15,000 nucleotides of DNA from Theodoxus fluviatilis (Eukaryota; Mollusca; Gastropoda; Cycloneritida; Neritidae), in assembly GCA_034096865.1 (NCBI GenBank), contig JAWQFJ010006357.1:1-15000 (forward strand), in the 5' to 3' direction. How positions within the stretch are numbered: the first letter of the stretch is position 1; the number at the start of each line of letters is the position of its first letter. The notes below the pieces were generated by a model, which saw only the letters and a list, made by a program, of their open reading frames with translations, made no database searches and was not told where the DNA came from. The translations under genes were made by a program, and so were the position numbers. Below, piece after piece: positions 1 to 8,795 of this stretch.

Positions 1-1366
1 GTTCTCACTGCTCTCTCGGCCTTACCATCGGAATGACGATACTGAGGGCATGATGTGACATGGGAAAAGTTTCACTGTGTAGTGAATGTGTAGTGATGTG
101 CAGTGATGTACAGTGATGTGCAGTGATGTGCAGTGATGTGTAGTGATGTGTAGTGAATGTACGAAATTCTGCAGACGTGTACTGGGGACCGTTGTCTTAA
201 ATGACAATTTCAGGACTTCCGTGTGCTGCGAAAGTTGTGTTCAGATTGTTGATGACTGCTGATGGCGTCACACGACCTGGGACGGGATGAATGGCTATCC
301 GTTTGGAATAGAAGTCAACGTAGATGAGGTACTGTTTGCCATCTTGTTCAGGCAGGCTACTGCCACTCGCTGAAAGAATGTTTCAGGAAGTGGTGTTAGC
401 ATCAGTGGGTCACAGAGCTGACGCCTGTTATGGAGACAGAACTTGTGAGAAGCCATTCTGTTACGAATGTCTCTTGATATTTCAGCCCACCAAACTGCCC
501 TGCCATCTCCTTGCATGTCACGATTCCCTGATTCCATCATGAATCTTGTTCAGTTCATAATTTCCTCTCTCAAGGGGGGTGGGATGACGACACTGTCACT
601 CCTCAATAGAAGACCACACACGATGCTGAGTTCACCACGAATAGCGTACAAGTATCTTGCCGCTAGCTGCACATGCTCTTGGTGATCTGGCCACCCATGT
701 TTTGTATACACCATGGCAGCTTTGATGTAAACATCGTTCTGTGATTCTTCATGAGTTTGACTCAGTTTGCTGATCTGGTACTGGCCAAGACGAGGTGATA
801 CTGACACGATTTTCGATGTCTTCCTGTGTGTAGTCGTAGAATGAAGGAAGGGATTCTGGACTGTGTGTCAGGTGCACCAAAGTCTTGCCTGTTTGGTGGA
901 CAGCGACAAGATTGTCTTACATCAGTCTGATCAGCATCCGTGGACATCGTAGTGGCGTGTCCTCTATATCCTTGCTGTTCACAAGGGGAATGAGAGGCTT
1001 GAGGTCTCTATATGTGTTCTTGAACAGAACGCCACTATAGATGAAGTATATCTCTGTTTTCTATGCCGTAGCTACTTGCATCTGCATTTACTATGTTGGC
1101 CTTATTGGATCGGAATAAATAAGAGTAGAAGCTGACGTAAGCAATTTCTTCACTTACTGAGATGCTTTTCACTGCCCATATCCATGCATTATTTTCCCAC
1201 AACAGTTCTGTCAAAGGCTTGATGGTCCTTGACAAACCACTGAGGTACCTGCCAAGGCAGTTCCTCATTCCTAGGTATCTCTTCAGTTCATTGACATTGG
1301 TTGGTTCGGACATCTGACATCTGGATCAGGACTCACGCCTTCTGCATTGATGATAACGGGAGCAAG
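1..1366 (-). pseudogene. pol: Decayed Ty3/gypsy retrotransposon pol (RT end, RNase H, H2C2, integrase core), partial
   Basis: Read on the minus strand, successive frames give the ordered parts of a Ty3/gypsy polyprotein. The end of reverse transcriptase is at about 1316-1351 (INAEGVSPDPDV). The RT connection is at 1270-1313 (PTNVNELKRYLGM, then a KPLTELL motif). The RNase H start shows NADASSYGI near 1060-1090. A later RNase H part shows LKPLIPLVNSKDIEDTPL at about 945-1000. The H2C2 region shows AVWWAEISRDIRNRMAS near 455-505. The integrase core shows DGKQYLIYVDFYSK at about 303-344, DNGPQ near 182-196 and SDGKAERAV near 6-32. At least four frame changes, a stop after the RLM of the RNase H region, and a stop just before DNGPQ make it non-functional. 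The RT palm and fingers, gag and LTRs are not visible. The 3' end of the element lies beyond base 1. In an intact element pol copies RNA to DNA and inserts it; here it is a fossil. The family call is from remembered motifs, not a search. Confidence 0.9.
78..159. repeat. Decamer tandem array inside the integrase core
   Basis: Eight consecutive units of the form TGYAGTGATG (one has TA at positions 1-2). The two outer units (78-88 and 149-159) are 11 bp (TGTAGTGAATG) and the six inner ones are 10 bp, 82 bp in all. The array lies between the second catalytic Asp (codon 194-196) and the Glu (codon 15-17) of the integrase remnant on the minus strand, so it expanded within former coding sequence. 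Confidence 0.9.
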
Positions 1367-1564
1367 GGGACACAACTCTAATCAGGCTGATGATGCGAAA
1401 TACACATTATACACAACAGGGGGTATGCAAACAGGGTGCAGATGAACACCCCAACGTTAACTTTCACCATCAATTTTCTTGCACGGATCTTACAGGTCCC
1501 CGTTTTACTCCAGGGATTGAAAAGTCAATGTGAGTTATGCACTTTGCTTAGGGATGCAACTGTG

Positions 1565-1641
1565 GGATTTGCACAGGTTCGAACTCTGCACCCACTTGTC
1601 GCTAGTGCATGCAGGTGCAGGCCCTACGCAGCCACAAAACC
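1565..1641 (-). other. tRNA-like sequence (tRNA-derived SINE head or tRNA pseudogene)
   Basis: On the minus strand these 77 bases fold much like a tRNA. The acceptor arm pairs GGTTTTG with CAAATCC (6 of 7). The D-stem pairs GCTG with CTGC (3 of 4). An arm CACT/AGTG closes a 7-base loop AGCGACA. The T arm is CAGAG/CTGTG (4 of 5) around TTCGAAC. An A-box-like TGGCTGCGTAGG (1623-1634) and a B box GTTCGAACC (1576-1584, matching GWTCRANNC) sit at tRNA-like spacing. A 6-bp tandem duplication CCTGCA-CCTGCA pushes the anticodon arm out of place, and loop position 33 is G instead of T, so it is not a working tRNA. No clear SINE body or A-rich tail was recognised downstream; decay or a SINE head are both possible. 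Confidence 0.5.
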
Positions 1642-1650
1642 TCGTAGGCA

Positions 1651-1695
1651 TCTGGGAAGTACTGTCTGGGAAGTACTGTCTGGGAAGTACTGTCT
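1651..1695. repeat. 14-bp tandem triplicate
   Basis: Three perfect copies of GGGAAGTACTGTCT (1654-1667, 1668-1681, 1682-1695) preceded by a partial unit TCT. It begins ten bases from the acceptor end of the tRNA-like sequence. Confidence 0.95.
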
Positions 1696-2057
1696 TCCGC
1701 CGCGCATCAACAAGCTTTGAAGGCAGTGACATCGAGGAGCATAAGCCAGCTGCTAACGCCCTCGTTGCGTTGTATCTCGAAATGCATTGGGAAACACACT
1801 GACGTCGTTAGGCTTTCAACGTTTTCCATAAAATGGATGGGTGGATGGGTTGCCAGAGTTGATTAGAGCAAGAAAAAGTCGTATCCATTTCCCCTGTTTC
1901 GCATTTTACGAATCTCATGCATAGACACGATGGGTATTTTCTCACCCTCAACCCACGGGGTATATCCCGGGAATTCTCATAAGCAAGTGCGATGCATCGA
2001 TTACACTAAAACTTGTTGTGTTGACTATAGTCCTCACCCAGAACGGGGAAGTGTTCA
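1696..2057. other. No gene recognised
   Basis: Short open frames only, none with a recognisable domain or a convincing start context. Composition looks like ordinary single-copy non-coding DNA. It may include the far side of whatever element carries the tRNA-like head, but no boundary can be seen. Confidence 0.5.
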
Positions 2058-2177
2058 TTTTCTGTCCTGTTGCAGAAACAGAAAACAACCAATGTTACTG
2101 TTCCAGGCTTTATTCTAACGATATACACAACACAACAAGGTCAACCTTTCGAGTATCAGACTCTTCATCAGGACAAC
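2058..2177 (-). mobile_element. Possible Penelope-like or other retroelement remnant with hammerhead-like core
   Basis: On the minus strand, CTGATGA (2165-2171) is followed by a small hairpin (GAGT/ACTC with a CTGAT loop, 2151-2163), then GAAA (2147-2150), then the hairpin GG-TTGA-CC (2139-2146). That is the order of core parts in a type I hammerhead ribozyme with a short stem III. Against it: one extra A between CTGATGA and stem II, and no good stem I pairing between the flanks, which are both GTTGT-rich. A second hairpin, TTTTCTGT/ACAGAAAA, lies at 2058-2085. Penelope-like elements are known to carry hammerhead motifs, hence the tentative class. No coding part of such an element is present. 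Confidence 0.3.
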
Positions 2178-2860
2178 AACACAAACAAAAAAGAGACAAC
2201 ACAACTCAGTGATCTGTGTGGGCGGGATGATACTTGAAAATCGGCAACTTTGGACGGCAAAACTTTCTACGGGTGATCTAAATTGAATGGTAAATTTCGC
2301 ATTAGTTGCGTTATCGACATGTATACGTCTTTATATTTCTGTAAAACGTGACATGACTCTTGTAAGAACAGCATTTCTGTGAGGCAAACTTGAGCAAAAC
2401 GTGTCCATTTTAGTGTTGATCTTGAAAACCTCTCTGCATGTGGAACTGTTGAACTTCACCCAGTCGGTATTAGTGCGAGACGTGCATTTTCAAACCTGAC
2501 ATGGAGAATGCTTAAAGACAAATGCCAATTGTTTCAACAGTTCACAGTTTGGGAACGATGAGTATACGGAACAGAGATCGTATGAAACGGATACACATTT
2601 GCTTTCTTAGTTTCCGTTAAAACGCAACCACAAAATCAATAGCGTCGACAGTTCAAATGAAAAAATCACACATAATGATCCATGGCCGACTCGCCATGAT
2701 ATGTATAGGTGTGATAGTGCAACTGTTATACATGGTGTATGAAGCGTATATATATATATGGATTGTCCGTGTCTCGTATTCCTTGCATTCGTCTTTCATC
2801 CTGGCACCATGCCGCACAGTCACTCTGTCTCACAGTCAGCCCGTCTGTCGGCATGTACAT
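2178..2860. other. AT-rich stretch without recognised gene
   Basis: No open frame with family motifs and no RNA gene seen on either strand. A short (TA)n run lies near 2748-2759. The long open frame that starts at 2657 owes its length to the following CT array. Confidence 0.5.
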
Positions 2861-3257
<397 letters not shown>

Positions 3258-3304
3258 GCGTAGCGGCCATTTGGTTAATGGCTGCTTGTTATTGTTTACG
3301 CCGC

Positions 3305-3321
3305 TGACGTCACTGACGTGA
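3305..3321. promoter_or_regulatory. Paired CRE-like sites
   Basis: A perfect TGACGTCA (3305-3312) is followed at 3314-3321 by TGACGTGA. The surrounding 3255-3400 is richer in CpG than its neighbours and includes a CCAAT (3389-3393). CREB/ATF proteins bind such sites in animals. Whether a transcript starts here cannot be told from sequence alone. A 70-codon frame opens with ATG at 3404 downstream but shows no known domain. Confidence 0.3.
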
Positions 3322-3403
3322 TGACCGCGAGAGGGGAAAGCTTCTGAGCCAGACCAGACCCGCCTCAAGGGGGGTATCGCCTCGCTACCAATGGCCTCCT
3401 AAA

Positions 3404-3616
3404 ATGTTTTGGTTTACATCGGCGAGCGAACTACAAACAAATTGTGGCACCTTTGTCGAAATAGAGCGACTTTGCGAGGAAGGAGAGGCATATCGGAAAG
3501 GCTTGTCTGCCTCTCGCATTATCTGCTGCCTTCCAAGGCAAACGGTAGAAGAGACACAGTTAGAGGCTGGAGTTGAAGGGATCTCTGTAGAAATACTTCG
3601 TGATTTTGATGTGTAG
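3404..3616 (+). other. Short open frame, weak gene candidate
   Basis: Seventy codons starting at an ATG in the context AAAATGT. The product is mixed in composition and acidic near its end (ending LRDFDV), with no signal peptide, membrane segment or family motif that I recognise. Its only support is position: about 90 bases downstream of paired CRE-like sites and a CCAAT, between two long pyrimidine arrays. It could equally be a chance frame. Confidence 0.12.
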
Positions 3617-3692
3617 ATCTATGGTCTTTGATGTATTCCTTAAGTTCCGACCCTCTGTGGCTTCATTCTCTTGCTTAGGGTTTGCTTTGGGT

Positions 3693-4319
3693 CTCCTCCT
3701 CCTCCTCCTCCTCCTCCTCCTCCTCCTCCTCCTCCTCCTCCTCCTCCTCCTCCCTCCTCCTCCTCCTCCTCCTCCTCCTCCTCCTTCTCCTGCTCCTGCT
3801 CCTCCTCCTCCTCCTCCTCCTCCTCCTCCTCCTCCTCCTCCTGCTCCTCCTCCTGCCTCCTCCTCCTCCTCCTCCTCCTGCTCTCTTCTTCTTCTCTATC
3901 TTCTCTCTCTTCTCTTCTCTCTTCTCTTCTCTTCTTCTTCTTCTTCTTCTTCTTCTTCTTCCTCTTCCTCTTTCCTTCTCTTCTTCTTCTCTCTCTTCTT
4001 CCTTCTTCTTCCTACTCTCCTCTTCTTCCTCTTCTCCTCTCTCCTCTTCTTCCTCCTCCTCCTACTACTCTCTACTGCACTACTACCACTCTACTACTAC
4101 TGCCGCCGCCTCTCCTCCTCGTTGCGTTCTCCTGCTCCTCCTCCTCCTCCTGCTCCTCGTCCTCTTCCTGTCTTTTCCTGTTGCTCTTCCTCCTCCTGCT
4201 CCTCCTCCTCCCCTCCTCCTCCTTTTCCTCCTCCTCCTCCTCCTGCTCCTCCTCCTCCTGCTCCTCCTCCTCCTCTCCTCCTCCTCCTCCTCCACCTCTC
4301 CCGCTTTTTCCTCCTCCTT
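3693..4319. repeat. Compound (CTC)n/(CTT)n trinucleotide microsatellite, about 630 bp
   Basis: It starts as nearly pure CTC (3693-3890) with occasional CTG. It passes through a CTT/CTCTT section (about 3885-4055) and a CTA/CCG section (about 4060-4112), then returns to CTC/CTG until about 4319, with a short CTG run at 4343-4354. Because the unit is three bases, each plus-strand frame encodes long runs of Leu, Pro, Ser or Phe; these frames are not genes. Confidence 0.97.
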
Positions 4320-4359
4320 AATTTCTTTCTCCCTCTCCGTACCTGCTGCTGCTGCTATT

Positions 4360-5084
4360 ACTGCATTTTCTCCTTCCAATGCGCTGGATGTTTATATGCA
4401 CTTTCATTCCATTATATTCATAGACTTTGTTTTTTTCAATCCGCTGTCTTTGCGAAGAGCGTTTCTGCACATTTTTAAAAGTGTTGCCTGAGTTGTTTCG
4501 TGTACTAACTGGACAATCAATGACGCAATGTAGTGACGGAGCCGCTTTCTACAAGGAACTCATTCCCCTGACGGCTTTGCCAATGCCTAGTGAAGAATGC
4601 ACATTTACTTATCTTCTCTTGTCGCATCAACACTGGTTGTCAAAATGGTGTTGACCATGATGCTCTAGTGAGATCGTCCAAGACGCACATTTTCTCCAAA
4701 TATCGGCAATAACGCACTTCGCGCTTGAAGAATGTTTTACTACTACATGACAACTTGGCAACGATTCTCGCGTTCTCAACAATAGATGACGATTTATTAA
4801 TTGTTCGATCTGTGATGATGTTTGTAATCCATGTCCACGTTAAACCATGTTCATCGAGCTGTAGTTAATTCATCTGCAGGCGAATCATTTGCAGGTGAAA
4901 TGCACCAATAATCTCTGCCCAGTCTACAAGTGGCAGCATTATTTTCAAAAGACAGTGCAAAGGAAATATGGTGGTGCAAGTACATGCAGAGAATGATGCT
5001 CTGTTGCGTAAGTGTGCGACCTCCAAATTTGGGACGTGTACAGATGTTTTCTTAAGAAATGATTTACTAATGATCTATGTTCGC
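4360..5084. other. No gene recognised
   Basis: AT-rich, with stops in all frames at ordinary spacing. No repeat, tRNA or domain was recognised. Confidence 0.5.
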
Positions 5085-5307
5085 ATGCAAGAGAAAAGAA
5101 TAGAGTAATTTATTCCTGAATGGAAGTATTCACAAATAAAGTGCCTGTGATTTGTATGCAGGAAAACTTAAAAGCTCTATTCTGGCCTTATTTCTACGAA
5201 TAACCAGCCAGAATAGAGCTATTCAGTTTTCCTGCATACGAATCACTGGCACTTTATTCTTGAATACCTCTATTCAGGAATAAATTACTCTATTATTTTT
5301 CTTGCAT
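5085..5307. repeat. 223-bp imperfect palindrome (foldback / MITE-like)
   Basis: Left arm 5085-5185 and right arm 5208-5307 are inverted copies, roughly 85-90% identical by eye with few indels. Landmarks are ATGCAAG (5085) against CTTGCAT (5301), the shared TAATTTATTCCTGAAT, GTATGCAGGAAAACT, and the perfect inner pair AGCTCTATTCTGG/CCAGAATAGAGCT. The spacer is 22 bp (5186-5207) and can itself pair TTATT with AATAA. No open frame lies inside. No clear target-site duplication was found, so the transposon class is unknown. Confidence 0.93.
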
Positions 5308-5319
5308 ACATCCCCTAAT

Positions 5320-5700
5320 TTAGTTAATAAATGCATATGCGTAGTAAATGTTAACCTTAATCTCGTAGTAATGTGCACTGCGATAGACTGAGCCGAATAT
5401 ATGCCCAGCATGCTGCATGGAAGATGTGCACGTAAAAGATATCTCGACATCCTGAGCAGAGCTTGAGTCATACACAGCTCTACGTCTTATGTAAAAATAT
5501 TGATGACGCCGCATGTCAAATCTTGAGGCATCAGGAAGGTTTCTATTGTTTTCAGTAAAAACTATAATCGGAACACGAAAACTCTCTAACTCTTCAGACG
5601 CAAACACGGCAAATATTGACGCACTCTCGGCCAGGAAGATTATTGTTGCGAGAGGGAGCAATAACAGAGCTGTTGCAAGCCTTGTTTCTTATTGTGAAAC
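5320..5700 (-). other. Open frame with hydrophobic start, weak exon candidate
   Basis: A minus-strand frame stays open from an upstream TAA near 5690 to a stop at 5320. It begins with a hydrophobic run (LLLLPLATIIFL, then SIFAVFASEE) that resembles a signal peptide or membrane segment, followed by a mixed stretch containing VEISFTCTSS. There is no ATG at the front of the frame, so it would need to be an internal exon. A possible donor AAG/GTTAAC lies near its end. No family is recognised. It could easily be chance. Confidence 0.15.
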
Positions 5701-6029
5701 ACCTGCTCTTCTCTCCCGAGACAAACGCCAAGGTTGGAACTTGTAACAAACGTCTACCAACATTTTCTCTCTCTCTCTTTCTCTCTCTCACTAGCTGCAG
5801 CATTCCTCGGGCCACTTGTCATAATGTTGATGTGTCCCGAGCGTTGTTAGTCAAATAACACGATACTAAATAGCACAACTCCCCGCCCAGTTTGTAGCCA
5901 TTGCCTCTCGTGGTCAGAAAACAAGCCAGCAGTGTTGCCACAACACCACGGTGCAACGGCAACAAGGCAGGAAGCGGGCAAGCGTGGCGGACAGCACGAT
6001 TTGCACGTTGTGTCCGTGTCGCTCGCGTT
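5701..6029. other. No gene; short CT run
   Basis: A short interrupted CT tract lies at about 5765-5789. The stretch from about 5880 onward is richer in G+C and CpG than its neighbours. No open frame of interest. Confidence 0.5.
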
Positions 6030-6239
6030 TCTCCGTCACGTGTCCCCCTGTGTGTTCGGGATAAGAATTGACCGACCGCGTCTCCCTACGCGATTCGTAA
6101 GAGGCGAATGACTAGGAACACCGAGACTTGATTTGCATTTACTCTCAACTGTTTTAGTGATCATCATGCTTAATGGCCTTACATAGCCTACATAGGCTGA
6201 TAGGTCGTAAAACGTCATCCATCCATCTCCGTCACGTGT
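6030..6239. promoter_or_regulatory. Two identical 14-bp sites containing CACGTG E-boxes
   Basis: TCTCCGTCACGTGT occurs at 6030-6043 and again at 6226-6239, the same way round and 196 bp apart. Each holds the palindromic E-box CACGTG bound by bHLH-zip proteins such as USF and Myc/Max in animals. The first lies in a CpG-rich patch. Promoter function is inference; no transcript can be assigned. Confidence 0.25.
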
Positions 6240-7417
6240 GCTGCCGTGTCGCCAGAAGCATGAAACACTTGGACTTTCACCACACTGCAAACAATTTTGG
6301 ACGGACTTTAATAAAATTTGAAAATTGGTTTTTAGTGTTACCCAGCACGGAAAATTGTCGTTATGATTCAATTATGTTCAGGTACCAAATTTATAATTTG
6401 TCTATTATCTACTCTGTCTTCTGGAACTCATTAAATATCTAAACTTACTAAAAGTTAATTTTTTTAATAGAAAATCAGGAAATTCTTCCCACTCCTTGCA
6501 AAAGTAGTTCGGAACATCTTTTGATGAAGGGAGTACATTTCTCTGGATTTTTATTTTCTCAACAAGCTTGATGTTTGTTGTGTGACAACACAACACGCCT
6601 AGCCTGTGTTTGCAGTGCATAGCGGTTTTGAACATGAGTGAAATGTAAATCTAGCAACTTCCCAGCAAAACCATCCATGTGCACTGCCTGTATCGCACAG
6701 TTTTCCTACTGCTGCAACAGTCCGGACCTCAGACAAAATGCAAACTTCAAGGGTCCAGCAATAGTCGTTATGAATGAATTATATCTGCATAACTTTTGTT
6801 TCACCATTAGAAAAAAAATCTCTACCCTATTCCTGAAAACTATCGGGTGTGAAAGTGATCAAGAGACACATGTATTGCATGTATTTCTCATTGACTCTGT
6901 ACAGCATCGTGAGAAACAAGAGGTCCTCGTAAACCTATTTTCGTTGAGATTTTCTGCAGCGAGAATAATCACACAAGAGGAACACGGCACAAGAGTGCAA
7001 GTTAACAAAATGACGCCTTCATCAAAGGAAGTTTGCCACAGACGGCTCTCCTTGCTGTAAGTGTTGCAGAATCTTCCGTGCTGACAATCATATCCCAGAG
7101 TAAGCAGCGCGTCACACATGCAAAGCTTCCTCCCCAGCAAGTATGGCTTCCACTGCCAGCCCAACCTGTAGTCTGCTTCAGCTCCTCCTGGACGCCATGC
7201 TCGCCGCTGGCTCATCTCAGAGGAGGAGGAGGCCTGACTGAGAGCAGACTCTATTAATTACGTCACATCTTGTTTGGCGCGAAAACGCTCGAGGAGAAGG
7301 GTCACGAGCGTGCATCACTGATGGCGGGCTGTGATGGTGCTGGCCTCTGTTGTGACAGCTCTGACAGACTTAGCGTCTGCAGCCAGAGCAGCCATTTCCC
7401 TGGGATTGTGGGCGGCA
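6240..7417. other. No gene recognised
   Basis: The longest frame (6638-7060, plus) starts with GTG, not ATG, and has no recognisable domain. Small palindromes such as GTTGTGT/ACACAAC near 6575-6595 are noted. No RNA gene seen. Confidence 0.45.
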
Positions 7418-7765
7418 GCCAGACAGGCATCCAGGCAGGCCTCATTGCGGGCAAGCAGGCAGGCATCTAGACACACAAGCAAGAATCATGGCAGGCAGGA
7501 AGACGAAAAAGCAGGCATGCAAGCAGACAGACAGGCAAGAAGCAGGTATTTGAAAAGATAGGTAGGCAAGCAAGCATCCTGACGGGTAGACAGTTAAAGA
7601 GACTATCTGACAGGTAGGTATTTTGGCAAGTAGACAAACATGCATCCAGGCAAGCAGGCAGATAGGTTGACATATAGGTAAATTAGCAGGAGTAGTGGCA
7701 GGAAGGCAAGCCGGCAATCAAGCAGGCAGGTAGAAACAAGCAGACAGGAGACAGTCAGACGGACA
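7418..7765. repeat. Degenerate (CAGG/CAAG)n tetranucleotide array
   Basis: Repeated CAGG, CAAG, CAGA and TAGG tetranucleotides with many substitutions, about 350 bp. This is the one large array that is purine-rich on the plus strand. Its decay suggests it is older than the pure CT and CTGT arrays. Confidence 0.9.
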
Positions 7766-7769
7766 TTCT

Positions 7770-8318
7770 GGTAATAATAGATAGTAGGGTTAGCGGCTAT
7801 CCTACTAGCCAGCCAAGCACCTTACTGCAGATTTTGTGTCATATACATGTATTTCTGACGGCAGATGTGTGCCGTCCTGGTCATGATGTGCTCACAGAAG
7901 TTAACATCGAAAGGCATAGATCTTTAAGAGCATGCCGTCACATATAGATTAACATGTATATGCAATGGCGGAATCTCTTAAAATGTGTTGAGTCTTCCAA
8001 CAACTTTGTTACAACGAGAAATAAACATTCAATGGCAACTAAACGCGTCTTATTGAAACATATTTGTAATTACGTTATGATGACAATATAGAAACATACA
8101 AAATTATACATTGTCGTGAACAGATGTGAGAAGTGAATGAAAACGAATTTAAAGAATTCTGTATTTTGAAATATTGCAGTAAGTCAGAAGAGTGAATAAA
8201 ATTGTCTATACGGCAGAAACGGGAAAGCGTGATAACTTGCGAGTACAAGGTGGGACACACCATCCCTAGTGTTAGGGACGGGATAAACCAGCGTGAGCAA
8301 CAGTGATGCAAGCTGTAG
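7770..8318. other. No gene recognised
   Basis: AT-rich DNA without domain-bearing frames, repeats or RNA genes that I can see. Confidence 0.5.
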
Positions 8319-8364
8319 CGTCATCGTCATCATCATCATCGTCATCGTCGTCGTCGTCGTCGTC
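8319..8364. repeat. Short (TCA/TCG)n trinucleotide array
   Basis: Alternating TCA and TCG triplets ending in a run of TCG. It gives poly-Asp on the minus strand and Ile/Val runs on the plus strand, which accounts for the two overlapping open frames here. Confidence 0.95.
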
Positions 8365-8760
8365 CGTCCTTGCCATCGTTCTCCTCTGCATCTGACTTTC
8401 TCCCACGTCTATTGTGGAGAGATAGGGGCTGGTAGCGGGGACGAGAGCTTTGTCACAACACGAGGCCAGGTGACAGGCTGGCACGTAACCATGGCTGGTC
8501 ACAGAGACAGCTGTCACCAGTGTCGCTCTCTGTCTGGCTTCCTGCCCACTGCACCAGCCCTCTTCCCCCGCCACCCGCCTGTACTGCGCCTGACTCAGTC
8601 TTCACAAGGGAACATTTCATGAAAGAAAAAAAAGGCTACATGTCCACCACGACACGACTCCTTTTTCGGCCAGATCAGCATTTCAACATGACTGCAGCGC
8701 GAACAGGAAGTGGGTAGTTTGACTGAGTTACTTCGGTTCAATAAAGGCTCGTCCTTACTT
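8365..8760. other. No gene recognised; an AATAAAG hexamer context at 8730
   Basis: Frames through here are extensions of those opened by the TCG array. An AATAAA lies near 8730-8735 and could be a polyadenylation signal, but nothing upstream supports a transcript. Confidence 0.35.
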
Positions 8761-8795
8761 GGCGAACTCTCGCCCGAACCATGTTCGAAGAGATC

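Noticed and set aside
3600..4491. Open frames of 216-292 codons rich in Leu, Pro or Ser
   Set aside because: Products of the CTC trinucleotide array with no domain at either end; the unit length preserves the frame.
6620..6628. B-box-like GTTCAAAAC on the minus strand
   Set aside because: No A box at suitable distance and no acceptor or T-stem pairing.
6638..7060. 140-codon frame
   Set aside because: Starts at GTG in a eukaryotic context, shows no domain or signal, and its composition looks random.
7418..7765. Possible CRISPR-like array
   Set aside because: Repeats are degenerate tetranucleotides without constant repeats and unique spacers; the DNA is eukaryotic in character.
8272..8622. 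Poly-Asp and poly-Val frames
   Set aside because: Caused by the TCA/TCG array.
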